DNA of 64,000 nucleotides from Sipunculus nudus. Lineage: Eukaryota > Annelida > Sipuncula > Golfingiida > Sipunculidae. Within the stretch, counting starts at the first letter, position 1, and each line of letters starts with the position of its first letter. Under the pieces are notes generated by a model. It was given only the letters and a program-made list of their open reading frames with translations. It did not search any database and was not told the DNA's origin. Both the position numbers and the translations under genes were made by a program. The DNA lies in the NCBI GenBank assembly GCA_026874595.1, contig CM049308.1, positions 70,654,624-70,718,623 on the forward strand, read 5' to 3'. Shown one piece after another: positions 46,601 through 57,925 of the stretch.

Positions 46601-47023
46601 GTTGATTGAAGCCGTTTTGTTGCACAAGAGAAAAATTGCTGTTGTATATTTGTGATATTGTTTGTTCACCTTATTTGTTGAGCTAGATGGGTTTCTTTTT
46701 ATATACAGAGGTTTTAAGAGAGGTCGTGGCATTTAGAGTCCTACATTTTATTTCATAATAAATTTTGTTGATTATGTTTATGTATTCGTGGCATTTAAAT
46801 GAATTTCTTACAGTGAAACTGTTTCTTTACACACCATCTTGTATCTCACGTTTCTGTCTTGTAGAGTTGTGTAAGAACAAATGAGAAAGCTGTAGTGGTG
46901 TTTGAATTCAAAAGTCGGCCAGAGTACATCAGAGTGGGCTCGAGGCTCCTGTTCAGGGAGGGTCGCACTAAAGGTATGGGGGAAGTAACCAGGATATTCT
47001 CATGTGACCTGGCAGACAGATGA
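34668..47023 (+). CDS. GTPBP2: GTP-binding protein 2 (GTPBP1/2 family translational GTPase), 11 exons
   Basis: Relative of EF-Tu/Hbs1-type GTPases that acts on stalled ribosomes. Exons: 34668-34742, 36254-36280 (a nine-codon microexon), 36970-37154, 37793-37904, 38660-38857, 41497-41671, 42141-42357, 42762-42897, 43811-44041, 44605-44769, 46865-47023. Phases agree throughout; total 1680 nt, 559 residues, against 602 in human GTPBP2, the difference being mainly a shorter N-terminus. G domain: P-loop GNVDAGKS at 143-150, switch G3 DLAGH at 224-228, G4 TKTD at 280-283. The stretch [10 protein letters not shown]-type found in the family appears as [20 protein letters not shown]. Domain II starts at VDEVYSV, followed by GMVMVSPE and the terminal LFREGRTKG. 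Phrases EDNGLL and GFNSKGE favour GTPBP2 over GTPBP1. The donor after exon 7 (GTACCA) is weak. Introns 5, 8 and 10 hold a mobile element, a MITE and a minisatellite. Confidence 0.95.
34743..36253 (+). other. GTPBP2 intron 1
   Basis: GT-AG intron. It carries the hairpin at 35300-35380; no other feature was recognised. Confidence 0.6.
35300..35380 (+). ncRNA. Pre-miRNA-sized hairpin in GTPBP2 intron 1
   Basis: Two perfect 19-nt arms (35300-35318 and 35362-35380) are complementary. Inside them an 8/8 stretch pairs mostly with wobbles, then another 8-bp stem (CTGGCTTA / TAAGCCAG), with an 11-nt loop. The whole is 81 nt with about 35 paired positions. It is transcribed with GTPBP2. It may be a miRNA precursor or a very small palindromic MITE; the near-perfect arms suit either. 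Confidence 0.4.
39111..41332 (+). mobile_element. HINE-like family A1 in GTPBP2 intron 5
   Basis: Starts AGCTCAGCTGACTATAAGT, with the second hairpin arm and the TATAG block deleted. It ends CAGCTGAGCGTCGTGACCC and CTTGTT at about 41332. It is colinear, in inverse orientation, with 53268-57765. It lacks the family D insertion and so gives the empty site for it near 40978-41000. Confidence 0.8.
42924..43240. mobile_element. PIF/Harbinger-type MITE in GTPBP2 intron 8
   Basis: Terminal inverted repeats of roughly 38 bp begin GGCCAAAA and run to ATGGTTCTCAGGCAC. TTA flanks both ends (42921-42923, 43241-43243), a 3-bp duplication typical of PIF/Harbinger. 317 bp, with a 14-base G run at 43175-43188. 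No coding capacity. Confidence 0.85.
45281..46230 (+). repeat. 48-bp minisatellite carrying splice-donor sequence, GTPBP2 intron 10
   Basis: Nineteen units contain ATATGATCTTTAT. Most continue TCAGGTAAGCC and CAGACCCAATC. Eleven CAGGTAAG are present on the transcribed sense strand, with GTGAG, GTATG and GTTAG variants. A block of about four units is duplicated (higher-order repeat). The spacer GATATACAAACCTT occurs inside and again at the right edge, as if the array had grown by block duplication. Confidence 0.95.
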
Positions 47024-50000
47024 CAGCGCTAAGTAGCCAGAGATGTGCTGATTCTCAGCCTGCAGGGGTAGAGGCCAGAATGAACAGCAGCAGAGAGCTG
47101 TATTTTAAAGATCAGATTGCTGTGTTGAGATAAGAACCCACACAGATGTGTTAAGTATTGCATGAAATCTGAACATATTTATATGCTAACATTTGCCATT
47201 ACAAGTCACTGCTTTCACCTGTCATTTATCAAATCATGGATATGCTTGCTGTTGTGTCCATATGTTCACATGCATACAGTACCAGACTCTATAATCAGTT
47301 TGAACATACAAAACACATAAACATGAGTACAACAAACACAAAAACACCGATAAGATATAGTAATGAATTCATATTTTAAACCTAGATATTCATATTTAAG
47401 CCATGCATGATATGCTAAAATGCACCATATTTGCAATATATGTGCACTCTTAGTCATATTAGAAAAGTTAAAACAGGTATCTATCCTTTAGATCATGATT
47501 GAACGTCAATCCAGGTATTAAGAAATAGATGTAATCAGGCAGTCACAAATTAAAAATAAAAGTCTCAGGATATTGATGTACCTTAATGAACAAGAATTCT
47601 GTGTTAATATAATATGAATTAAAATTTAAATTATATTCTAAACAAAAAATGAAGCTGTTTAAATATATAGAGCACCAGTCTTAAGGACAAAATAAGAGTC
47701 ACATTTAATCTTTACATCTCCATTATAATACAGAGAATGTTACAGTATGTATCTTTTATCTATTTTATTTGTTTCTTTCATTTTGTTAAGCATGATTACT
47801 TCATTAGTGTATATATCTAGCTGTGTGTTAGTTAAAGAGCCTAGTTACTGTCTTTGTATGAAGAATATGCTAGCTTATATAGCGGCTCTTAATGTACAAT
47901 GATGTATTCCACGCTTTTGTGGATGTTTCATGTAAGTCATATAGGAAATATTATATACATTTTCTTTATGGTATGAAGCATTTGTAAGATACAGCACTTT
48001 TACAGTGAGTCAGATTTGCTCTATCTTCCTAAGATATCATATCAGGTAATCATAATCTATAATCAGAAAATTAATCTGAATAATTGGTCAGCAGTGATTT
48101 CATGATGAGGTGTAAACCAAAGAGATGATCACAAACATGGTCACACACTCCTACATACAGACAGAAAGGAGCAGAGTGAATTTTAGTGGAATATGTAACA
48201 GTTTGGGTACAGTCTCATATTTTAATTGAAAATGTGTCTGATATAGGGGCGCAAACCCTGTATGGAAGATAGTGAATATTTAATCTGAATATTTAAAAAA
48301 AAATCACCCAGGACATCGTGGTATTGTTGTACTTGACTATAAACATAATGAAAAACAACCATGCCCCCCCTCCCCCCCCCCCCCCCCCATGATGTATGTT
48401 GGTTTACGGACACCTTTTGGGGAAATGGCAAGTGGCATGACGTCATTGTCGCCTGTGACGTAATAGATCACGCTCAAAAGATGGCCGTATTGTCCCATAC
48501 AACAAGTGCATGTGGTAAAATGTTCTATAAGAACCCATTAAACACTCATTATGGGGTTATTTATGCTTGCATTAACACCAAAATTGAACTTCATCAACAC
48601 TTTCACAACACCAGCCTACATGATAAATTTCTGTAACATCTGTTTCACTGTCTCCAGATATCATACACACACACACACACAGAATCAAGTGAAAACAATG
48701 ACGCTCGTTTCAAGCAGGGTTAATTAAGAACACTAAAATCACAGCATTCATTGTCACTGCCACAGTTAACACTGATGTGTTGACAAGTATGTAACTACAT
48801 GTGGATAAACCATAAATCAGTAGACCTTTACTGCAACACTATTGACATCTGTTTGCAAAGACTGATACTATGTATTCAGGTCCGTTATATTGTCAAGGAA
48901 AGATCTATTTGTTCTATTACATATTGTAAAAGGAAAATCTTATCTTTCAAAGTCTGTTGTATTGATCTTGTTTCATTCAGTCAAACGTAGTGCTGGGTAC
49001 CTGATCTCTTACACTGCAGATGACTGTTACTCAAAGGACACATTTTCATGGAAAAGGTCTATTGAATGTTTTGCAAAGAGATCAGGACATGTTGTCTCAA
49101 AGGCTGTGTTTTAGTAGCCTCTGTAATTAAGTGAAATACTTAAAAAGTATTGTGATAAACTTGATACTGAGTATGTCAGTGTAACTGCTATTCTTGTGAG
49201 TAGCTCTGAATATTATTCTGTGTATGTTGCCATCAGCACGTTGTTTTGTATGAAAACAAAAAGTATCTTGGTTAAACAACACTTATCAGTTGTATACTTA
49301 AAACAATAATACCAATGTGGTCATTATGTATCAAAATTTATCCATGTAACTTAATTAATTTTACAGGATAGTTATATTTGATAAAGACCATGACAGGAGT
49401 GTATGAGATGTTAGATAAAAATCACAGATTGACATCATAAAGCTAATCAAAAACTTTAACCCTTCTGTCAGCTTCTGCTGGTATTGTCAGCTATTCTACA
49501 GCTTTGGCATTACACAGGACTGCTTTTGTGAAAAATATCACATTTGATGTTGTTCTTCACATCACACACACACACACACAGACACTTCATGAATATACTT
49601 TCCCGTCTTATGGCCAGAAAATTTACTATGATTTAATAAATCAGTGTGAGTTGAATATGTCCATATATATGTATTTATTTGTGTTGTTCTTTTAGTTGTA
49701 CATATGCATTAGTTGCTGCTGAGTGTGTCTACCTAGTATTTATTTGACATTTAGTGTAGCAATTTGTTAACTGTACAAGCATAGCTTCTTGTTAGCACAA
49801 ATCTAGTTTTACTGGGAAAGGGCCATGTTTTCCAAGAATAGCTGTCAATCAAATTACATGTTTAACATGGAGACAGTGCTGAGTCAGTGCTGTACTGTAA
49901 CAATTCTGGTTCCTGATTAGCTCTGTATAATCTGTGATCGATTTAGTTGTCAAGATCTGATCAGTGTGAGGAAACATGGTCCAGACACCATGCTGATAAA

Positions 50001-50229
50001 CAATATATTATTTTAAGGATTAGTTTAACGTGGCACAGGTTTTGTTTATATTATATCTGGTCATTAACCCTACAGCAAGGTAGGGAAGCTTTGTGTTCAT
50101 TTTTGTGTGTACATTTCAGTGTGAAAAAACTTGGGTTTACACACCTTTGTTCTGTAATGCTGATATCTTATTGGGCCACCACAATGTCTTCTGTGTGGAC
50201 ACATAATCATGAACTGTCAATTCCACCTT
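47024..50229 (+). other. GTPBP2 3'UTR and downstream DNA
   Basis: Stop codon at 47021-47023. The first AATAAA is at 47555-47560; another candidate is far downstream at 52018-52023, which would place the minisatellites in the UTR. A C-rich run at 48364-48387 and CA repeats near 48665 and 49563 were seen. No exon recognised. Confidence 0.45.
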
Positions 50230-50620
50230 CTGTTATGATCATGGTCTCAGATATCTGTTGAGTTCACAGTATGTGATGATAATGGTCTCTAATAAGTGAT
50301 ATCTTTTAAGTTCACAATGTGCTCAGATCATGATCACTGATATCTGTTGAGTTCACAGTGTTCTCTGATCATGGTCACTGATATCTGTTGAGTTCGCAAT
50401 GTGCTCTGATCATGGTCTCTGATATCTGTTGACTCTACCAGGGTAGGGTGCTCTGATCATGGTCACTGATGTACATTAAGCAGACAGAGTGCTCTGATTA
50501 TGATATCTGATATCTTTTGAATTCACAGTGTGCCCTGATCATGGTTTCAGATATCTATGGTGTTTTGATCCTGTGTAGTGATATCTGAAATATACAACAT
50601 GCTCAGATCATGGTTATAAT
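50230..50620. repeat. Degenerate ~42-bp tandem array
   Basis: About nine units built on CTGATCATGGTC, then TGATATCTGTTGAGTTCACA. The units have drifted and lost or gained a few bases. Confidence 0.85.
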
Positions 50621-51440
50621 TATGGCGACATGATAGGTTGTGGTGTTGTTAACTGTGATCATCGTGAACAGACTTTGACAGCTATCGATATCAAACTTGA
50701 AAAGCCTGTGGCAGCAGTGGGTTTTAGGGCTGAAACAGGTACCAAATTTGGGACTTGAGACATTACCAGACAGGCTGGACATGACAACACTGTTAAGATA
50801 TAATTTGACATTCATTTACCTGTGCACCATACAAAATTGACTTTGTGATGGCTTAAATTTTGTGCAGGTAATTGATACGTAATAGGTTTTTATGTAGCAA
50901 AAACATTTGTCATATAACAGACCTTCCCAAATTGACTAGCACAGGTTTATAACCCTACATGTGATGAAAAAAATATACTCCAAGTAAGTTTGCAATAACA
51001 TTCAGATAAGCGTGTACCCATGCAAATGAATACACCAGTCCAAACAAAATTTTGAGTACTACTTTCAGCATTAGTAGGATAAAGGGCGGACTTGGTTACT
51101 GATGCAAGATAAGTCTGTAGTATTCTCTGATCTCATTACATTTATATGAAAAGTCTCCACATTAAGTGATCATAATAATGAATTAATTAGCAGATAATCC
51201 AAAACTGTATCATTTTGACAGGGCCTAAAAGATACATGTGATTTATGAAGTCTGATACTTGATTTAAGAAAATAATTTTAGGCAATTTTACATGATAAGC
51301 GTGTCTTATTTAAGATTTGTATCATCTGAGATATTTGTACGAGTGCATGCTGTGTATTTACATAGTCATCTTGTATTTAAGAATCACTCATGCTGTACAT
51401 AACATATTGCATATGAATGAATGGCTGATAACCACCATTA

Positions 51441-51868
51441 GTGAATTATAATCATGTTTGAGAATTGTAATCCTGTTTGTGAGTTATTATCACGTTTGTG
51501 AATTATAATCACGTTTGTGATTTATAAACACGTGTGAATTGTAATCACGTGTGAATTATAAACACATTTGTGAATTGTAATCACTTGTGTGAATTGTAAT
51601 CACGTGTGAATTATAAACACGTTTGTGAATTGTAATCACTTGTGTGAATTGTAATCATGTGTTAATTATAAACACATTTGTGAATTGAAATCACTTTTGT
51701 GAATTGTAATCACGTTTGTGAATTATAATAACGTTTGTGATTTATCACATTTGTGAATTATAAACACATTTGTGAGTTATAAACACATTTGTGAAATATA
51801 AACACATTTGTGAATTATAATCACGCTTGTGAATTATAAACACATTTGTGAATGATAATCACATTTAC
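51441..51868. repeat. 19-bp minisatellite, about 22 units
   Basis: The unit GTGAATTATAATCACGTTT and variants (AAACACATTT, GTAATCACTTGT) is repeated from 51441 to 51868. Many units contain CACGT. Confidence 0.9.
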
Positions 51869-53267
51869 AGCTCTTGTTAATGAGATGTGGATTTTAATGA
51901 GCATGCTGTTATGTCTTAGGAATCCGTTTAGGGCAAATATTTTCGAGTTATGATAAGTTTTACTGTGGATTATAGTGCATGTGATGCTAATCATTTGCTG
52001 CCTGGTTTTCAGGAATCAATAAAAACTTGTACGGAATTTGGTAAATCTGTCTTTTTTACTTGTCACCCTTGGCTCTTGAAAAGGGAATGAAAGTCTGCTG
52101 TATATTGTGAATTTATACAGAGAAAGCTGAGATTTTAAATGTGACTCTTTCAGAGCACAGGTTTCTAACCAATTTCTAGCAATGCATATTCTCCAAATGG
52201 TTATAAGGCTCTATGAGGATGCAAATATTTTTAGCTCAGCTGACTGCAGGTCATCTGAGCTATAGCGATCACTCTTTCTTCGTCGTCTGCCAGGCCACCC
52301 GGTCGTCTGTCCGTTAACAGGGCATAAATTGTAACCGCTGGACTTGGAATCTTCTAACTTTAAATCCAGAGAGGTTTATGAAAAATCTCCTTGGAAACCT
52401 GGAATTAGGCCTATGTTACCCATATTCTTCAAGCTATGGGGCTCCGAAGTAGCTCCCAGAATAATGAAAAATTTGAGACAAAAGCTCAAGTATCTGAACA
52501 ATTTATGCATTGATCACCATGATTCTTTGCATGGATATTGATCATGGAGTGTTTCATCAGTTAATTTTTACAATTTTTTTGCTCAGCTTACTATAAGTCA
52601 TCTGAGCTATAGTTGTGGTCCTTTGTCTGTCTTCCGTCTGGCCGGCCGGCGTCCGTTAACAGGGCACGTTTTGAAACCGTTGGACCTATGAATCCAAAAT
52701 TTTGCATACAGTTAGATGTCCCCAAAATCTCCTACCATACCAAAAATTGGGTCACTAGGACTTTGTTCCTTTGAAATATTAAGGAAAAACCTGCATTTTC
52801 CATAAAAAAGCCATTGTTACACTTCAAGGCTGCCTAATATTGAAATCATTGGTCTGTTTTTGATTATATTTTTAGTATTCATATTCTTCCATACATTTTC
52901 TATTGATATACCAAAAGTTAGGTCAGTATTGTGTATTGTTTTGAAGTTATGGGTCCAAATATAATGCAATTTTTTGAAAATCAGGAAACATATTTACTCA
53001 CTTAACATGCTGAAGCTGAAGCTGGAGACTTTTTTTTCAGGGATATAACTTTATTAAATCAAGATTCAATTGTTAACCCAAAATAAGATCGGAATTTTGC
53101 AAATTTTTTAAGTTATTAGCATAAATAAAAATTCAATACCTTAAATTTTGTCCAACTTTGGCTATGGCACATTTTCCCCTTAAAAGCACTGTTGATTTAA
53201 TTTTCGCAGCATATATACATAAGGATTTAATCTTTTAAAATCTGAAATTTCAAAGGAATTGATTGAG

Positions 53268-56200
53268 CAAGGGACCCATGGGTCACAGCGCTCAGCTGTT
53301 ATATATGATAAAAAATATGATTTGGGAAAGAGGCACATGCTTCTTTTGTGTGGTGATAAATATAAGCTGTATTATGAGTTGTGGGTGTTTAGCTTATGTA
53401 TGATTTTGATAGTGTCTTTGGAGACAGGGAAGAGGTTGATTTCATTTATTTTCTTAACAAATGGAGTGCTATTGTCACACAGATTTTGACTTGGCCATAT
53501 AACTTATAAGCAGAACATATAATATAAGAGTTTAACTTTTTATTAAAAATAATTACAAATTGTCCCAAATATAATTTTTATTAAAAATAATAAGAGAATC
53601 TTATGATTTTTATGCCCCCGCCACAAAGTGGCCGGGGCATATAGTTTTACCCATGTCCGTCCTTCCGAAATAAAACAGTTGTACGGACTTTTTTTTGCAA
53701 TGCCTGCAGATATTAGCCTGATTTTCGGTGTGTGGGCAGATAATGACCAGTTTCAGATTGAGTTCGTGTTTCATCCTGGTTGACCTACTTTTGACCGTTT
53801 TACGGCTCCTAAACTTAGAAAATTTCATGAAAAATAGAAATTTTCATGACAAATACACATGTACGGACTTTTTTAGCAATGCCTGCAGATATTGGCCTGA
53901 ATTTTGGTGTGTGGGCAGATAATGACCAGTTACAGATCGAGTTTGCGTTTCGTCCCTGTTGACCTACTTTTGTACGTTTTATGGCTCCTTAACTTAGAAA
54001 ATTTCATGAAAAATAGAAATTTTCATGACAAATACACATGTACAGACTTTTTTTCGCAATGCCTGCAGATATTGGCCTGATTTTTGGTGTGTAGGCAAAT
54101 AATGACCAGTTACAGATGGAGTTCATGTTTTGTCCCAGTTGACCTACTTTTGACCGTTTGACAGTGCTCTAACATAGAAAATTTCATAAAAAATATAAAT
54201 TTTCATGACAAATACACATGTACAGACTTTTTTTCGCAATGCCTTCAAATATTGGCCTGATTTTTGGTGTGTAGGCAGATAATGACCAGTTACAGTTGAA
54301 GTTCGCGTTTCGTCCCAGTTGACCTACTTTTGTACCTTTTATGGCTCCTTAACTTAGAAAATTTCATGAAAAATATAAATTTTCATGACAAATACACATG
54401 TACATTTTTTTCGCAAGGCCTGCAGATATTGGCCTGATTTTTGGTGTGTAGGCAGATAATGACCAGTTACAGTTGGAGTTCGCGTTTCATCCTAGTTGAC
54501 CTACTTTTGTACCTTTTATGGCTCCTTAACTTAGAAAATTTCATGAAAAATATAAATTTTCATGACAAATACACATGTACGGACTTTTTTTCGCAATGCC
54601 TGCAGATATTGGCCTGATTTTTGGTGTGTGGGCAGATATTGACCAGCTACAGGTCGAGTTCGCTTTTCATCCCAGTTGACCTACTTTTGACCGTTTTACG
54701 GCTCCTTAACATTGAAAATTTCATGAAAAGTATAAATTTTCATGACAAATACACATATACTGTCTTCTTTTGCAATACCTGCAGATATTGGCCTGATTTT
54801 TGGTGTGTGGGCAGATAATGACCAGTTACAGATCGAGTTCATGTTTTGTCCCAGTTGACCTACTTTTGACCGTTTGACGGTGCTCTAACATAGAAAATTT
54901 CATAAAAAAGTGCACATGCATGTAAGGACTTTTTTTCACAATGCCTGCAGATACGGGCCTGATATTTCGTCTGTAGGCAGATAATGACCAGTTACAAATC
55001 AAGTTCTTGTTTTGTCTCAGTTGACCTACTTTTGACCATTTGACTGCTCCTGAACATAGAAAGTTTCATGAAAAATAGAAATTTTCATAACAAATGCATA
55101 TGTACCGACTTTTTCCTCAATGCCTGCAGATACCACCCTGATTTTTTATGTGTGGGCAGATAATGACAGTTACAGATCGAGTTCGCGTTTCATCCGGGTT
55201 GACCTACTTTTGATTGTTTTACGGCTCCTAAACATAGAAAATTTCATAAAAGACCGAAATTTTTATGTAAAATGCACATGTTTGGACTTTTTTCACAGTG
55301 CCTGCAGATACTGGCCTGATTTTTGGTGTGTTGCTTGATAATGACCCGTAACAGATCGAGTTTGCATTTTGCCCTTGTTGACCTACTTTTGACCATATGA
55401 CACCTCCTGAACTTAAAAAATTTTTGTCAAAATTTAACTAATGTTTCTAATTTGCCCCAGGCGGGGGCATTTGTGTCGTTCTGACACATCTAGTTTAAAA
55501 TAAAATACAACTGAAATGATTATTAAAATAATATCAAAGAATATATTCATGAATGCATTCATGATTACATTTTGAAAGTATTTGCACTGGTATTCCTATA
55601 CTTTCATTTTTTACCTGAATTCCCATTCTTATACAAGAAATTTTATAATGGAGTACATATTCATATTCATATTCAAATACATTTGCAAAGTAATAGCACC
55701 ATGTCTGGTATTTATTCAGTTTTCACCAAACAATGATGTTGAGAATCCAGAATATACAAAATTCACACATTTAAATAATGATCATAAGTACCTGGTTTTA
55801 TATCTTTTATTCATATTAAAAAAAATAAATGTAATATATTCATTTTGGACTAATTTCACATCAATGTACACACTAGACACAGCAGGAATCTAGATTAATA
55901 TTATCAACTGCATCTTTGTCTATCATTAATTTCCTTCATATGATCCCTAATGATAGGTAATGAATGATATGATTTATTTTTTTATCATTAAAATTGAACT
56001 GAAAAAATACCATAGGTAACTGCATGGTGTTACTTGGAATACATGACATTTTATCAATCGATACAAGATTCTTATATCATCAGTAACTGCAAGTGAATTT
56101 CCTGTTATTATCAACTAACAAATTCCTTTTCTATTTTTCTTTAATTTGTTATTAAAAACCAATAAAAATTTATACATTTATTGTTTATTGTTATGTTGTT

Positions 56201-57765
56201 AGTTAAAACTACTAGATGAGTTGGGTTTTACACCTGGATCAATTGTGGCTTGCCATAAGCTGCCTGGCTGCCCCAGTGTATGCCTCCCGGTAAGCATGCA
56301 TAATTTGATGAAAGGTCAACAAGGTCAACATACAGGTGACTCGAGAGAGGCTGGGGAGAGCTAAGGTCTGACATGGTCTCATAAAAACATTAATAAAAGC
56401 TACTATTTTTGGCCAATTTCTTTCAGCTTTCTAAACTAAAAAGCTGAAATCCTTATGTGTGCATGATATGAAATCAACAGTGCTCACAGGAAACAAACGT
56501 GCCATGGTCAAAGTTTAGCAAAATTTAAGGTACTAATTTTATATTTATACTAATAACTTAAAAATTTGAAAAATTCAGAACAAATTTTGGGTATTCAATT
56601 AAATCTTGATAAAATAATGTTACATCCCTGACAAAAAATCTCTAGCTTCAGCAATCCTCTTGTTAATTGAGTAAATATATTTCTTGATTTTTTACAAAGT
56701 GCATTATGTTTGGGCCCATAACTTAAAACAATTACGCAATACTGTTATCATTCTGGCATGTGCATAGAGAATGTATAGAAAAATATGTATATTATATATG
56801 ATTAAAGTCAGACCAGTGGTTTTGATATTAGGCAGTCTTGAAGTGTAACAATGGGTTTTTAATGGAAAAATGAAGTTTTTCATTGATATCTCAAAGGTAT
56901 TAAGTCCTAGTGACCAAATTCTTGGCATGGTAGGGGATTTTGGAGACATCTAATTGTATGCCAAATTTAAGGAACTGAGAGCTGAAGCTGGGGAGCTGAG
57001 CTCTTGCAAACTGCTTAACACTAGCTTGATGTAAACAATATGTTACATGGTGCTTGAAAACTTGAATTAAATCTACAGTTTTTGATCAACTGGTTTCAGA
57101 TTTTTGGTGTTAACAGACAAAATGCTAACAAAAACATGCTGTGAAAATTAAATCCACAGTACTTACTGGAAAAAAAAAACATGCCATGGTCAAAGTTGGG
57201 CAAAATTTAAGGTACCAATTTTTTATTTTTGTTAATATTTCAAAAAATTTAAAAGATTTTGATCTAATTTTGGGTGTACAATTTAATTTTGATTAATTAA
57301 AGTTATATTACTGGAAAAAAAATCCATAGCTTTAACATGTTTTGTGTTAAGTGATCAAATATCTTTCCTGATTTTTTACAAAATGCATTATGTTTGGGCC
57401 CATAACTTTTTTAAATTATATAATACAGACATAATTTCTGGCATGTAAATAGGAACTATATAGGGGAATATTTATGGTAAATATGAGGAAAAACAGATGA
57501 GTAGTTTTGACATTTGGCAGTCCTGAAGTGTGAAAATAGGTTTTTAATAAAAAATTGAGGTTTTTCCTTAATTTCTCAAAGGAATGAAGTGGTAAAGACC
57601 CAGTTTTCGGCTTGGTAGGAGATCTTGGGGACATCTAACATTATGCCGAATTTTGGATTCCTAGGTCTTACGGTTTCAAAACGTGCCACATCTACTGACG
57701 GACGGACGACGGACAATGGACCACGACTATAGCTCAGATGACTTGTAGTCAGCTGATCTAAAAAA
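53268..57765 (-). mobile_element. HINE-like family A1, third nesting level, inverted
   Basis: On the - strand it starts at about 57765 (TTTTTAGATCAGCTGAC, CTGAGCTATAGTCGTGG) and ends at 53268 in CAGCTGAGCG, GACCCATGGGTC and CCTTG. It is the best full copy of family A1 and is interrupted by family D at 53611-55493. Confidence 0.8.
53611..55493 (+). mobile_element. HINE-like family D with 180-bp tandem core, innermost level
   Basis: 5' hairpin ATGCCCCCGCCAC / GTGGCCGGGGCAT, then ATAG and TGTCCGTCCTTCCG. Ten units; TGCCTG lies at 53701, 53880, 54060, 54240, 54417, 54597, 54776, 54942, 55121 and 55299, mostly 177-180 apart. The 3' end is GGCGGGGGCAT (exact complement of the 5' end), hairpin TGTGTC / GACACA and TCTAG at 55493. 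Open frames at 53728, 54621 and 55120 are the same repeat reading and not genes. Confidence 0.9.
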
Positions 57766-57911
57766 GAAGCTTTTATTCAAGTTTTCATACACCATGTCAA
57801 ATGTTGTTTACATTAAGCCCACCTAGTAGTACAGCCTTCACTTGTATTATGTAACCCTTTCCCCGGGCAGCTTGCCTTGGCTAGTGGCAGGCTTCCCCTC
57901 TGCCCTGCACT

Positions 57912-57925
57912 CCCCCCCCCCCCCC
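57912..57925. repeat. 14-base poly-C tract
   Basis: Uninterrupted C run in the second nested element. A comparable 12-base C run followed by 18 A lies at 60260-60289. Confidence 0.9.

Noticed and set aside
48361-48636. Open frame starting MPPLPPPPPP
   Set aside because: Again the product of a C run, with no recognisable protein after it.
53728-55338. Three similar open frames repeating FHDKYT-like and CRYWPDFWCV-like peptides
   Set aside because: They are the same reading of successive 180-bp units of a non-coding repeat; the frame has no start context, splice sites or known domain.
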